A stretch of 64,000 nucleotides of DNA from positions 1-64,000 of the forward strand of contig CAJTEN010000014.1 of NCBI GenBank assembly GCA_910575245.1. The letters are read 5' to 3'. A program made the position numbers and the translations under genes. The DNA is from Clostridia bacterium. GTDB lineage: Bacteria; Bacillota; Clostridia; Lachnospirales; Lachnospiraceae. The notes under the pieces were generated by a model. That model was not told where the DNA came from, made no database searches, and was given only the letters and a program-made list of their open reading frames with translations. Of the stretch, positions 27,794 to 37,376 are shown one piece after another (positions within the stretch are counted from its first letter, which is position 1; each line of letters opens with the position of its first letter).

Positions 27794-28190
27794 TTATTCC
27801 AACACTTGTAATAATTCATTTAAATTACCAATACTTTCCTCATTCTTCTCTGTATGCTGTAACCAAATAAATTTGCAATGAGCATTAATTGCCGTTCTTC
27901 TGTCTTTTTCTTCATCTCCAATAAAAATCAGTTCTGTGATGGGAAAGGAAAATCTTTCAGAAATCATTTGCAAGCCTATACAGTTCGGCTTCCTATATCC
28001 TGCAACAGTAGATGAAACGTAGTAATCAAAATAGCCCAAAAGTTCTGAGATGTCCCGTCTGAAAATTTCATCAGGCATTGCACTAGGTAAATCTGTCAAT
28101 GCCGCTATTGTATATCCTTTTTTTTAGTTTTTGTAACACATTAATTGTTTCTGGATATATTTCCGCTAGAATCACATCACATAACTCCTC
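27794..28190 (-). pseudogene. HAD hydrolase, C-terminal fragment with frameshift in an A8 run
   Basis: Reading from about 28190: LCDVILAEIYPETINVLQKL, then, after a one-base shift in the A8 run at 28118-28125, KKGYTIAALTDLPSAMPD and on to LIFIGDEEKDRRTAINAHC, the HAD motif with conserved GDE.xxD. The N-terminal DxD part is missing. Its start runs into the Doc remnant, making a chimaeric junction near 28190. Confidence 0.7.
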
Positions 28191-28477
28191 GGCTGTAAGA
28201 CAATTCATATCCGTTTAGCGCAAGAAAAACCAACATAACATGCGTGCCAAGTCTTTTATTTCCGTCAAGCATTGCATGGTTCTTTACCAATCCAAAACAA
28301 AGTCGTGCCGCCTTTGCCTGAATGCTTGGATAAAGTTCTTTTCCGCCAAATGCCTGAAACGGATTATTTAACGCCATATCCAACAATCCCTCATCACGAA
28401 TACCTTCACTTCCTCCAGTGGCTTTTATTTAAACTTGCATGAAGTTTTAGCACCTTCTCTTTGCTTAATATAATCAT
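28177..28477 (-). pseudogene. Doc/Fic-type toxin, frameshifted and truncated
   Basis: From the ATG at 28477 the frame reads MIILSKEKVLKLHASL; after a one-base shift near 28430 it continues IKATGGSEGIRDEGLLDMAL, then the Fic/Doc motif HAMLDGNKRLG and LVFLALNGYEL. The end is shifted again into the HAD remnant. Doc toxins inactivate EF-Tu by phosphorylation. No antitoxin (Phd) gene is next to it. Inactive. Confidence 0.8.
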
Positions 28478-28689
28478 TTTGCAAGAATCTTTTTGTGATT
28501 GTTGTATAATTGAAACCTGCCTTTGTAAATTACCTATAAGGGCAAAAAATAAAGGAAAATACATATCATTTCACTGTAAGAGTTTCGAAAAACCTCGAAA
28601 AATAAGGAAAGTTCGAGTAATTCATCTGCAATTTTCGATTTGTCGATGGCTTTACTACAGCACTTCATTCCCTAAAATGAAACAAATTT
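28478..28689. other. AT-rich gene-free stretch
   Basis: No gene or strong hairpin seen; it separates the decaying island from the sensor/regulator gene. Confidence 0.5.
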
Positions 28690-28718
28690 TTGTGTTTAGG
28701 CCGGCAGACTGCTATAAT
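28690..28718 (+). promoter_or_regulatory. Probable promoter of the sensor-regulator gene
   Basis: TTGTGT (28690-28695), 17-base spacer, TATAAT (28713-28718). The -10 box is perfect, the -35 box weak, which suits an activated promoter. The GTG start is 82 bp downstream. Confidence 0.5.
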
Positions 28719-28800
28719 ATATTGTATTGCATGTAGGAAATGAGAGATTAATCTGGCAGGCTGTGTAAATAACAAACTGCCGGAATCGGAGGAAGCGCCA

Positions 28801-31800
28801 GTGAAGAAATTTTCCATTAAGATATTTATCATGATCTGTTTTTGCGTGGTACTTCCTTTTACAGTGCTTTGCAATTATATTAAAGATAATATGGAGCATT
28901 TTCTGCAGGAACAGATCAGCGATAAAGTGCTGGAGAACCTTTCCCGGGATGAGCGGAACATCTATGAGGAGCTGCAGCAGATGGCCTTCTTTTCAAACAG
29001 CCTGGTCTGTGACGAAGAACTGCACAAGAGACTGTGGGACGAGGAGAGCAGCTACTATGAGAATTCTCTCTATTTTCGGGAACTGTTGGGCAGAATGTTT
29101 CTGAACGGGCAGGACAAGATTGTGGAATCCGCCAAGGTGATCCTGTTCGACACTTATGGCAGGTGTTACTCCAACTGGGGATTGAACTTTCAGGACTATC
29201 AGTTCCTTCTGGAGGAGGAATGGGTCAGGGAGGCCAATGAAAGCGGGCATATTACATGGCGGATGTTTAACCCGGCGTATATTATTGAGGATGCGCAGGA
29301 CGAGCAGTATATTTCGCTTGTAAGGGCGGTTCTGGATGAGAAGACTGCAGGTACACGGGTGGGAACGCTGATCATGAGCATCAACAGGGAAGCGTTCAGC
29401 GGCATCATGACCAGATATGCTTATGAGGGTGATAAGGTTTATGTCTGTATCGACGAAGGGCAGGTGCTGATGGACAATGACTCTGCGCAGGAAATCGGAG
29501 ATGATGAGATAAGGACGCTGTTTGGGCAGGTGGAGGGACAGCGTAGCGGGATGCTCCGTCAGGATGTGAAGGGCAAGGAGTATTTGATTAATTACTACAC
29601 ACTGCGGAAACCATGGGAATTTGACGGACAGGCTATCAGGATATTCCATTTTACGGATTACAGAGAGATCAGGGAACAGGTGGAAGGAATCACGGAACGG
29701 ATCAGCGCAGTGATTTTGCTTGTACTGCTGCTGATTCTGTTGATTGCATATACGGCGGTAAAGGTTCTGGTGAGGCCGATCACGGTTCTGACTACGGAGA
29801 TGAACACTTACAGCATCGAGAAGGAGATCCGGGGAATCGACATTCACAGAAGAGACGAAATCGGTGAGTTGAACCGGGCATTTTGCGGGATGTCGGACAA
29901 GCTTAAAGAGGCGTTCCGGAAGGCACAGGAGGACTATAAGGTACAGGAGCAGTACCGCTACGAGTCCCTGCGGGCGCAGCTGAATCCGCATTTTCTGTTC
30001 AATACCCTTACATCAATCCGATGGATGGCGGTTATAAGGGGAGCGGAAAATATTGTGGACAGCATTGATGCACTGGCGGGGTTGCTGAAGTACAGCCTGG
30101 GGAGTACGGAGGAGCTTGTGACGATTCGGGAAGAACTGGAGCATATCCGTAATTATGTATCCATACAGAATTACAGGTACGGGGAATATCTGACTCTGGA
30201 CATCGACATTGCGGAAGAGATTCAGAGCTGGAAGACGATGCGGTTTATTCTCCAGCCGGTTGTGGAGAATGCCATTATTCACGGTTACGGCAGCAGAGAT
30301 AAGAAGCGGCATATTATATATATTTACGGGGACAGAGAAGAGGAGCATCTGAGCCTGTTTGTGGAAGATGAAGGCGTCGGCATTTCACAGGATCAGATCG
30401 AGCAGTTTGAAAACGGAAAGAAAGGAACCAGAAAGAAGGAGAGGCAGCTCACAGGGATCGGGCTGCATCATGTGGATGAATGTATCCGTCTGACTTTTGG
30501 TGAGGAGTTCGGATTGAAGATAGCAAAGAATGCGGAGAAGGGGACGATTGTGCAGTTTATACTGCCCATATTGGAAAATTTTGAGGGGGGGGGGGCAGAA
30601 CGGATGAAACGAGTGATGATCGTGGATGATGAATTTCTGGTCAGACTGGGAATAAAATCACTGCTGCCCTGGGAAGATTATGGGTATGAAATCGCAGGCG
30701 AAGCAGAAAATGGCCAGGAGGCTCTGGAAAAAATAGAAATAATGCGTCCGCATATTATATTGACGGATCTGATCATGAACCCGGGGGACGGATTTATGCT
30801 GATCGAGCAGTGCAAGCAGAAATATCCTGAGACGAAATTCGTGGTGCTCAGCAATTATAATGATTTTGAAAATGTGCGCAGGGCGATGAAACTGGGAGCC
30901 GATGATTATGTGTTCAAACTGACCCTGAAGGATGAGGAGCTTCTGCAGATTCTGGATGAAGTGAGCCAGGATGGCGGAGCAGGGGAGTGGGAAGAGGAGA
31001 AGGGAAAGGAGCCGGAAGGAACCGGCAGAGGAACCGTCAGAAACAGAGAACTGGTCAAAGCAGGAATCCTGAAAAACCTGATGGAAGCGAGGGAAGGGTA
31101 TTACGAAGTGAGCCTGAAAGCCCTGGCGGAATATCCCTGCAATATTGATTTTGGGGAGCCCTGGCGGATCATAACCATCACGCTGGATGATATCAGTATT
31201 GCCCGCTGCAGCGGAAATTTCCTGGAGAGTGATCTGCTGAAATTTGCGATAGAGAATATGATCAATGAGATTTTTGAGGACCAGGGTAAGAAGGAGATTT
31301 TTCAATTTCGGGAGTGTGACTTCATTCTGGTGCTTTGTTCTACGGAAGAAACGGAAAGTTTCAGGGAAACAATGGAGGAAGAATTCACAAGGCTGTGCCA
31401 GTATGTACAGAAGTACTGCGGCCTGCATGTAAGCGGCGCGATCAGTCCGCAGAGCAGGGGAATTCATCTGCTGAGAGACAGGATACAGGAAAATGAACTG
31501 GCGCTGGAACATCGTTTCTGGAACAGGCAGGAAATGCTGCTTTGGACTGAAAATGAGGCGGAAGATATGGGGACGCTTCCGGATAAAACAGAAGCAGATA
31601 GGGATGGAACAGCGGTGCTGGAGAGCAGGATAGAGGAGGACGGAATCGGTGCAGGACTTTCCTGTTTGGAGACGCTGATGGAAGAGCGGCGCCGGATCTG
31701 CGGCGGAGACGTAGGGACATTCAGAGAGTTTCTTCTGGCCTTATACCGGGTGCTGGCCTGGTATTTAAAGAAAAGCGGTATTGATCTGCGTTATATTCTG

Positions 31801-32250
31801 GATGCCAACGGAGTGAATCTGGAAACGGCGATTCGGGAGTATGATTTCTACGAGGAAATCAGAGAGAGCTTTATTCAGCTGCGGGAACAGTATCTGGCGT
31901 TTTACGGGGAGAGACAGAAGCGTCCGTGCCGGAAGGAGATCGTGGAGGTGAAGAGTTTCGTTCAGGCGCACTATGGAGAAAAGCTGTCTGTGGCACAGAT
32001 TGCGGCAATGGTGAACATGAGTGAGAGCCGGTTTGCCCATGTTTTTAAGAAGGAAGCAGGAATCAGCTTCTGGGAGTATGTGAACCAGGTGAGAATGGAT
32101 CAGGCCGAAAAGCTTCTCAGGGAGACGGATCTGCGGATCGGGGATATTGCGGAGAAGATCGGCGTGGATAATGCGAATTATTTCAGCGCTCAGTTTAAGA
32201 AGAGGAAGGGGAAATCCCCGCTTGCTTACCGGAATATGACGGAGCAGTGA
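28801..32250 (+). CDS. Sensor histidine kinase fused to AraC-type response regulator (YesM-YesN type)
   Basis: 1149 residues from GTG behind GGAGGAAGCGCCA. Kinase half (1-601): membrane helices at about 5-23 and 298-320 enclosing an extracellular sensor domain, HAMP, a LytS/YesM-type kinase core with H397 in LRAQLNPHFLFNTL, and an ATPase domain (QPVVENAIIHGYG, EDEGVGIS, GIGLHHV). Regulator half (from M602): receiver domain with phospho-acceptor D656 (ILTDLIMNPGDGF), then a long linker and a C-terminal AraC helix-turn-helix pair. Such kinases and regulators are normally two genes. Here they are joined through a run of 11 G. It lies before a sugar ABC operon, which it probably controls. Confidence 0.9.
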   Translation: MKKFSIKIFIMICFCVVLPFTVLCNYIKDNMEHFLQEQISDKVLENLSRDERNIYEELQQMAFFSNSLVCDEELHKRLWDEESSYYENSLYFRELLGRMFLNGQDKIVESAKVILFDTYGRCYSNWGLNFQDYQFLLEEEWVREANESGHITWRMFNPAYIIEDAQDEQYISLVRAVLDEKTAGTRVGTLIMSINREAFSGIMTRYAYEGDKVYVCIDEGQVLMDNDSAQEIGDDEIRTLFGQVEGQRSGMLRQDVKGKEYLINYYTLRKPWEFDGQAIRIFHFTDYREIREQVEGITERISAVILLVLLLILLIAYTAVKVLVRPITVLTTEMNTYSIEKEIRGIDIHRRDEIGELNRAFCGMSDKLKEAFRKAQEDYKVQEQYRYESLRAQLNPHFLFNTLTSIRWMAVIRGAENIVDSIDALAGLLKYSLGSTEELVTIREELEHIRNYVSIQNYRYGEYLTLDIDIAEEIQSWKTMRFILQPVVENAIIHGYGSRDKKRHIIYIYGDREEEHLSLFVEDEGVGISQDQIEQFENGKKGTRKKERQLTGIGLHHVDECIRLTFGEEFGLKIAKNAEKGTIVQFILPILENFEGGGAERMKRVMIVDDEFLVRLGIKSLLPWEDYGYEIAGEAENGQEALEKIEIMRPHIILTDLIMNPGDGFMLIEQCKQKYPETKFVVLSNYNDFENVRRAMKLGADDYVFKLTLKDEELLQILDEVSQDGGAGEWEEEKGKEPEGTGRGTVRNRELVKAGILKNLMEAREGYYEVSLKALAEYPCNIDFGEPWRIITITLDDISIARCSGNFLESDLLKFAIENMINEIFEDQGKKEIFQFRECDFILVLCSTEETESFRETMEEEFTRLCQYVQKYCGLHVSGAISPQSRGIHLLRDRIQENELALEHRFWNRQEMLLWTENEAEDMGTLPDKTEADRDGTAVLESRIEEDGIGAGLSCLETLMEERRRICGGDVGTFREFLLALYRVLAWYLKKSGIDLRYILDANGVNLETAIREYDFYEEIRESFIQLREQYLAFYGERQKRPCRKEIVEVKSFVQAHYGEKLSVAQIAAMVNMSESRFAHVFKKEAGISFWEYVNQVRMDQAEKLLRETDLRIGDIAEKIGVDNANYFSAQFKKRKGKSPLAYRNMTEQ
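30585..30595 (+). repeat. G11 tract joining kinase and regulator frames
   Basis: Eleven consecutive G encode the end of Glu and three Gly plus the first base of Ala. Losing one G (or gaining two) gives the reading GGGQNG and a TGA that overlaps the ATG of MKRVMIVDDE as ATGA, the usual separate-gene arrangement, with the G-run as ribosome binding site. Gaining one G gives a stop 15 codons after the tract. Confidence 0.85.
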
Positions 32251-32359
32251 GCGGCAGGATACGAAAGAAGGGCAGCAGAATTTGAAAGAAATGCCGCAAG
32301 GCCCTGCTGCAGAGGACAGAAATAACAAAAGGCAAATACAACAGGTTTCAAAAGAAAAA

Positions 32360-32395
32360 CAGCAGATATGCCCGTCGCGGCGTCTGCTGCTTTTT
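32360..32395 (+). terminator. Intrinsic terminator after the sensor-regulator gene
   Basis: CAGCAGA (32360-32366) pairs with TCTGCTG (32383-32389), then CTTTTTG. It separates the regulator transcript from the ABC operon. Confidence 0.75.
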
Positions 32396-32466
32396 GTTAC
32401 AATTCTGACTATGAAATAACAACACCGCAAAGCGGCAGTAAAGAAAAGATTGGAGGATAGAGCATT

Positions 32467-33888
32467 ATGAGAAACAGAAAATGGCTGGCAGTTGGCATGG
32501 CGACAGCTTTGATGATTTTCACATTGACGGGATGCGGCAGCAGTGGTCAGGATTCTGCATCATCTTCGGCAGAAACAGAGGAGAGCGGGGCGCCTGCCTC
32601 TGAGGATGGGGCAGGACAGGAAACGGCTTCGGCTGATGAGGAAAAGGGAAACGGAGAGGTGGTAACGTTAAGAATGTGGGGCGGAGTTCCGCCGGAAAGC
32701 GGCCCTCAGCAGGCCTGTGACGATTTCAACGCACAGTATGCGGATAAGGGAATCCAGATAGAATATGAGCGTTTCGTTAATGATGATACGGGTAACCTGA
32801 AGCTGGAGACCAATCTTCTCTCAGGAACAGGCGTGGATATTTATGTGACATATGGATTGTCGGTGCTGCAGAAGAGGGCGGAAGGCGATATGGCTCTTGA
32901 CCTGACGGAATTGATGGAGAGAGATGGGTTTGACCAGAAAGAGTATTTCGGGGATATGGCGCTGGCTTATTATGTAGACGGTAAACCGTATAGTGTGCCT
33001 ACCAAGCTGGATCAGTACGGAATCGTGCTCAACAAGACGATGTTTGAAGAGGCGGGAATCGATGTTCCTACGGAGTGGACGTTCGACGAGTTCCGCCAGA
33101 TCGCGAAGCAGCTGACCCACGGGGAAGGACAGGACAAGGTTTACGGCATGTTCTGGAACAGCCAGCAGGATCTTACCTATCTGTTTACTTATCTGACAGC
33201 ACAGACCAATGGCGGAGACCCCATGTATCTGAGCGAGACGGAAAGCGCCTTCATGGATCCGGTGGTACTGAAATCGGTTGAATTGATCAATAACATGATG
33301 AATGTGGACGGCTCGTCGCCTACCCACACGGATTCCGTGACACAGCAGCTTTCCCAGGAGGGTATGTTCCTGACCGGAAAATCCGCTATGACGATCGGGC
33401 CGTGGATGATCCGGAGCATTAAGGATCTGGAGAACTATCCGCATGATTTTGAGACGGCATTCGCACCGTACCCGGTTGTCGAGGCAGGACAAAGAAATTA
33501 TACACAGGGCGGATATGGCGATCTGATCTCCATCAATCCTAAATCCGAGTATATTGATGAAGCATGGGAGTTCGTAAAATGGTATGCACTGGAAGGTATG
33601 CTGCCGGTGGCAGAGGGAGGACGTGTTCCCGCGGCGAATACCTATGATGCGCAGGCGGTTACAGATGCGTTCTTAAAAGGAGCGGAAGGAATCATTGATG
33701 CGGAGACTACCAAGAATATATTGATCGCTCCGGCAGATAACTACGCAGTACCTTCCATTACGGCTCACGGGCCGGAGATCTCCCAAGTGGTAAAGGAAGA
33801 ATTGGAGAAGATCTTCATCGGAGAGAAAACGGTGGAAGAAGGAATGGCCGACGCCAAAGAACGGGCAGATGCAATCCTGAATGAATAG
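32467..33888 (+). CDS. Sugar ABC transporter solute-binding lipoprotein (family 1)
   Basis: 473 residues. Lipoprotein signal with LTGC lipobox (Cys about residue 23), then a Ser/Glu/Ala-rich tether (to about 65) and a family-1 extracellular binding domain (VVTLRMWGGVPPESGP, YFGDMALAYYVDGKPYSVPTKLDQYG). Binds a carbohydrate or related ligand outside the membrane for the two permeases downstream. GGAGGATAGAGCATT precedes the ATG. No ATPase gene is in the operon, so a shared MsmK-like ATPase elsewhere is expected. The ligand is unknown. Confidence 0.9.
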   Translation: MRNRKWLAVGMATALMIFTLTGCGSSGQDSASSSAETEESGAPASEDGAGQETASADEEKGNGEVVTLRMWGGVPPESGPQQACDDFNAQYADKGIQIEYERFVNDDTGNLKLETNLLSGTGVDIYVTYGLSVLQKRAEGDMALDLTELMERDGFDQKEYFGDMALAYYVDGKPYSVPTKLDQYGIVLNKTMFEEAGIDVPTEWTFDEFRQIAKQLTHGEGQDKVYGMFWNSQQDLTYLFTYLTAQTNGGDPMYLSETESAFMDPVVLKSVELINNMMNVDGSSPTHTDSVTQQLSQEGMFLTGKSAMTIGPWMIRSIKDLENYPHDFETAFAPYPVVEAGQRNYTQGGYGDLISINPKSEYIDEAWEFVKWYALEGMLPVAEGGRVPAANTYDAQAVTDAFLKGAEGIIDAETTKNILIAPADNYAVPSITAHGPEISQVVKEELEKIFIGEKTVEEGMADAKERADAILNE

Positions 33889-33903
33889 GAATTGTACGGG
33901 GCA

Positions 33904-33929
33904 GGGCGCTGCAAAAAAAGGCAGCGCCC
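33904..33929 (+). terminator. Intercistronic hairpin between binding protein and permease
   Basis: GGGCGCTGC (33904-33912) pairs perfectly with GCAGCGCCC (33921-33929) around an A-rich loop. Without a T-run it is more likely an mRNA-stabilising or partial-attenuation hairpin, which would allow more binding protein than permease. Confidence 0.6.
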
Positions 33930-34021
33930 GATCCGGTACTTGTGCCGTATTTTTCATGGGAAGCTGTGCCCGGGAAGATACGGAGGTGCATTTTTGTGAA
34001 AGACAGAAAAGAGGTATAAAT

Positions 34022-34933
34022 TTGAAAAAGGAAAATGAGAAAAAAAGAGGATTAAGCCGCCAGGCCAAAACCAATCTGGTGGGTTATTCCTTCATTCTTC
34101 CCAATATTATCGGCGTCTGTGCCTTCACATTATTTCCGATGCTCTTCTCTCTCATAATCAGTTTTACGGATTGGGATTATACGAAAGGAATCGGGAACTG
34201 GAACTTTATTGGGATCAAAAACTTTATTACGATGTGGTCAGACGAGTGGTTTACGAGCGCACTGGCGAACACACTTATTTTCGTAGTCGGTGTGGTTCCC
34301 ACAACAGTTTTTCTGGCGATGGTGCTGGCGGCGGTTATTGACAAATTCTGTTATGCGAAGCTGCCGGTCAGGATGGCGCTGTTTATGCCCTATGTCTCCA
34401 ACGTGGTTGCAGTGGCCATTGTGTGGGTGATGATGTATTCGCCGTGGGGACCCTTCACGCGGATGGTGGTTGCACTGGGGGTGGAGAATCCGCCGCAATG
34501 GCTGGGGGATACGAAATGGGCGCTTCCGGCTATTATGCTGATGACGGTGTGGTCAGGGGTAGGATATGCCGTCATGATCTATACATCGGCCATACAGGGG
34601 CTGCCGAAGGATGTATACGAGGCGGCGGATATTGACGGAGCGGGAGAAGTGGCGAAATTCTTCCGGCTGACAATCCCCTTTTTGTCTCCTACCACATTTT
34701 TCCTGATCATTACGACTCTGATCAGTTCCTTCCAGGTATTTGCACCGATTCAGATCATGACAAGAGGAGGCCCGGGAACTGCTACGAATGTGTTGGTGTA
34801 CTATATCTACACATCGGCGTTTACCTTCTATAAGATGGGATATGCATCGGCCATATCGTGGGTACTGTTTGTATTCCTGTTTATCGTGACCATGATCCAG
34901 TGGCATGGACAGAAAAAATGGGTGAGCTATTAA
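34022..34933 (+). CDS. Sugar ABC transporter permease 1
   Basis: About 303 residues from the TTG at 34022, preceded by AAAGAGGTATAAA; the frame reaches back to 33881 but that part encodes the hairpin and no membrane protein. Six membrane segments and the permease EAA loop YEAADIDGAGEVAKFFRLTIPFLSP. Homologous to MalF/LacF-type inner membrane components. Confidence 0.88.
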   Translation: MKKENEKKRGLSRQAKTNLVGYSFILPNIIGVCAFTLFPMLFSLIISFTDWDYTKGIGNWNFIGIKNFITMWSDEWFTSALANTLIFVVGVVPTTVFLAMVLAAVIDKFCYAKLPVRMALFMPYVSNVVAVAIVWVMMYSPWGPFTRMVVALGVENPPQWLGDTKWALPAIMLMTVWSGVGYAVMIYTSAIQGLPKDVYEAADIDGAGEVAKFFRLTIPFLSPTTFFLIITTLISSFQVFAPIQIMTRGGPGTATNVLVYYIYTSAFTFYKMGYASAISWVLFVFLFIVTMIQWHGQKKWVSY

Positions 34934-34946
34934 GGAGGCGGAGGAT

Positions 34947-35816
34947 ATGAATAAGACAATAGGAAGAAGGAATCTATCAAAAAGTATGCTGCGCCTTTTC
35001 TGGACAGTTGTACTCGGCCTTCTGGCAGTTACAATGATCACGCCTTTTATCTGGATGCTGTCGGCTTCCATGAAGATGCCGCTGGATGTCATGAAACTAC
35101 CTATTGAGTGGATTCCGAAATACTTTTATCCGGATAATTACTTAAAAGTATGGAATATTGCGGGCAAAGGAGCCAGAGACTATCATTTCGGCGTGGCGTA
35201 TGCGAATTCCTTAAAAATTGCGTGCATCAATGTCCTGGGATCCGTGCTTACAAGTACGCTGGCGGGCTATGCCTTTGCCAAGATCAAATTTACCGGGCGG
35301 AATGTACTGTTTCTGTTCTATCTGGCGACGATGATGATTCCCAGCCAGGTGACATTGATTCCCAAGTTCGTTATGTTTAATAAAATGGGACTTATGGGAA
35401 CCCATCTGACTTTGATCCTGCCGGGAATGATCACGATAACAGGAACATTTCTTATGCGCCAGTATTTCATGCAGATTCCGGATGAATTGCGGGAATCCGC
35501 CAGGGTGGACGGAGCAAATGAATATATGATATGGGCCAGGATCATGGTACCGATCGCAAAACCCAGTATGGCTTCCCTGGCCATTGTGGTGTTTCTCTGG
35601 AACTGGAACAGCTATCTGGAACCGCTGGTGTTCTTAAGCAACTGGAGAATGTATACCATTCCGCTGGCGCTGACCAACTTCATAGAGGAAAGTGTCACGG
35701 AGTACAATCTGGTGATGGCGGCGGCTTCTTCCGCGCTGATTCCTGCGTTTGTGGTATTTCTGTTAGGGCAGAAATTTCTGGTTAAGGGACTTGTAAGCGG
35801 AGCGGTCAAGGGATGA
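34947..35816 (+). CDS. Sugar ABC transporter permease 2
   Basis: 289 residues, MalG/LacG type, six membrane segments, EAA loop in PDELRESARVDGANEYMIWARIMVPIAK. Starts 13 bp after permease 1 behind GGAGGCGGAGGAT. Together they form the heteromeric channel for the binding protein. Confidence 0.9.
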   Translation: MNKTIGRRNLSKSMLRLFWTVVLGLLAVTMITPFIWMLSASMKMPLDVMKLPIEWIPKYFYPDNYLKVWNIAGKGARDYHFGVAYANSLKIACINVLGSVLTSTLAGYAFAKIKFTGRNVLFLFYLATMMIPSQVTLIPKFVMFNKMGLMGTHLTLILPGMITITGTFLMRQYFMQIPDELRESARVDGANEYMIWARIMVPIAKPSMASLAIVVFLWNWNSYLEPLVFLSNWRMYTIPLALTNFIEESVTEYNLVMAAASSALIPAFVVFLLGQKFLVKGLVSGAVKG

Positions 35817-35863
35817 TGCAGGTTTGTGTCCTGCCTCTGTAGATTTGTGAATGTGAGAAAGGC

Positions 35864-37165
35864 ATGGTTGTAAAAATGAAAATAATAGAAGAGAGAAGAG
35901 AAATCCCGGTTTGGGAACAGGTGGATGTATTGGTGGTGGGTTCTGGCCCGGCAGGGGTATCCGCAGCGATTACGGCGGCTCGGGAGGGGGCTTCGGTGCT
36001 GCTGATAGAGCAGACGGGAAATGTGGGCGGAATTGCCACGGAAGGGCTGATGAGCCATTGGACAGGAAATACGGAGGGCGGCTTCTATGATGAACTTCTG
36101 GAGCGCTCTGCGGATGTGGGGCGTGACGATGCGCAGATGCACAAGGTTATTAATCCGGAACGGCTGAAAACGGTGCTTCTGGAAATGCTGGAGGAGGCAG
36201 GGGTAAAGCTCCTTCTGTATACCTTTGCCTGCGAGCCGGTGATGGAGGAGAAACGGATTCGGGGAGTGATCGTCGAGAACAAAACCGGCCGGGGAGCGCT
36301 TCTGGGTAAAATCGTGGTGGATGCCAGCGGAGACGGAGATATTGCGGCCCGGGCAGGCGTACCGTATTACACAGGCAGAGAGTCGGACGGAAAAATGCAG
36401 CCGGCGACCATTATGTTCAAGGTGGCCGGAGTGGATGTGGAGAGAGGGGTCTTTCCCGGAGGATTCGAGGAACAACTGACGATACCTGCCGGGGATATTC
36501 AGAAGCTTGGGGAAGAGAAGCTTCCGGCGCCGGCCGGGCATGTTCTCTTATACAAGACGACGCTTCCGGGTGTGGTTACCTGTAACATGACCAACTGCAC
36601 GGATGTTGACGGGACGAAGGCGGAGGATCTTACCCGCGGGACTGTGGTCTGCAGAAAGCAGATGGACGCGATTGTGAAGTTTTTGAGAGAGTTTGTCCCG
36701 GGGTTTGAGAACTGTTATCTGATCAGTTCGGCTTCCCTGATCGGCATCCGTGAGACCAGGCATTTTAAGGGGGAGGCGGTGATTACGAAGGAGGATATTC
36801 TGGAGGCAAGAGTGTTCGAGGACTGGGTGGTTGCGAAGGTGCACTTCAACTTCGATGTACACAACATGACAGGAAACGGCCTGGATGAGACCGGGGTACA
36901 GAAGAAGTTCGGACAGGCGAAGGGATATACCATTCCTTACGGATGTTTTGTGCCGTTGGAGGTGGAGAATCTGTATCTGGCGGGAAGAAATATCAGCGGT
37001 ACCCATATGGCTCATTCCAATTACAGAGTCATGCCGATCTGTGCCAATATGGGGCAGGCTGTGGGAGTGGCGGCGGCAATCTGTGTCAGGGAAGGCTGTA
37101 CGCCCCGGGCGCTTGAAGCGTCGCACGTGCAGAGGAGAATGACAGAACTGGGGGTTGGACCGTAG
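35864..37165 (+). CDS. FAD-dependent oxidoreductase 1
   Basis: 433 residues. The N-terminal FAD-binding Rossmann motif is VLVVGSGPAGVSAAITAAREG, then GNVGGIATEGLMSHW, a second FAD motif KIVVDASGDGDIAARAG, and near the C-terminus LYLAGRNISGTHMAHSNYRVMPICANMGQAVGVAAA. These place it in the FAD_oxidored (PF12831) group. Substrate unknown. It follows the permeases by 47 bp and is followed by a second, longer enzyme of the same group, so it probably acts on the imported compound. GAAAGG precedes the ATG. Confidence 0.87.
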   Translation: MVVKMKIIEERREIPVWEQVDVLVVGSGPAGVSAAITAAREGASVLLIEQTGNVGGIATEGLMSHWTGNTEGGFYDELLERSADVGRDDAQMHKVINPERLKTVLLEMLEEAGVKLLLYTFACEPVMEEKRIRGVIVENKTGRGALLGKIVVDASGDGDIAARAGVPYYTGRESDGKMQPATIMFKVAGVDVERGVFPGGFEEQLTIPAGDIQKLGEEKLPAPAGHVLLYKTTLPGVVTCNMTNCTDVDGTKAEDLTRGTVVCRKQMDAIVKFLREFVPGFENCYLISSASLIGIRETRHFKGEAVITKEDILEARVFEDWVVAKVHFNFDVHNMTGNGLDETGVQKKFGQAKGYTIPYGCFVPLEVENLYLAGRNISGTHMAHSNYRVMPICANMGQAVGVAAAICVREGCTPRALEASHVQRRMTELGVGP

Positions 37166-37187
37166 AGTTGGCAGTAGCAGGATGAAC

Positions 37188-37376
37188 CAATGTCATTAAG
37201 TTAAGCCGGACGCGCCTGACATGATAGGAATCTCCTAAGGACGCGCTTTCGCTCGGTTCCAAACGCAGCGGTACTAAATTCGTGGAAAACCTCATTAAGT
37301 ACCGGCGTTTTCCTACGGTCCTAAGGAGAATCCTATCATATCAGGCGCTGTGTATAGACTTAACTAAATGACATTG
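37188..37376. mobile_element. Family A MITE, copy 4 (189 bp), between the oxidoreductase genes
   Basis: Full-length form. Flanked by the perfect decamer CAGGATGAAC at 37178-37187 and 37377-37386. Its right end places an in-frame ATG (37368) upstream of the next gene, and its strong secondary structure lies inside the operon. Confidence 0.9.

Noticed and set aside
30658..31512. Minus-strand 284-residue frame
   Set aside because: Lies opposite the receiver and linker of the response regulator; no start signal and no recognised domain.
33881..34021. 47-residue N-terminal extension of permease 1
   Set aside because: It would encode the intercistronic hairpin and a Cys-rich peptide not found in permeases; the TTG at 34022 has a proper ribosome binding site.
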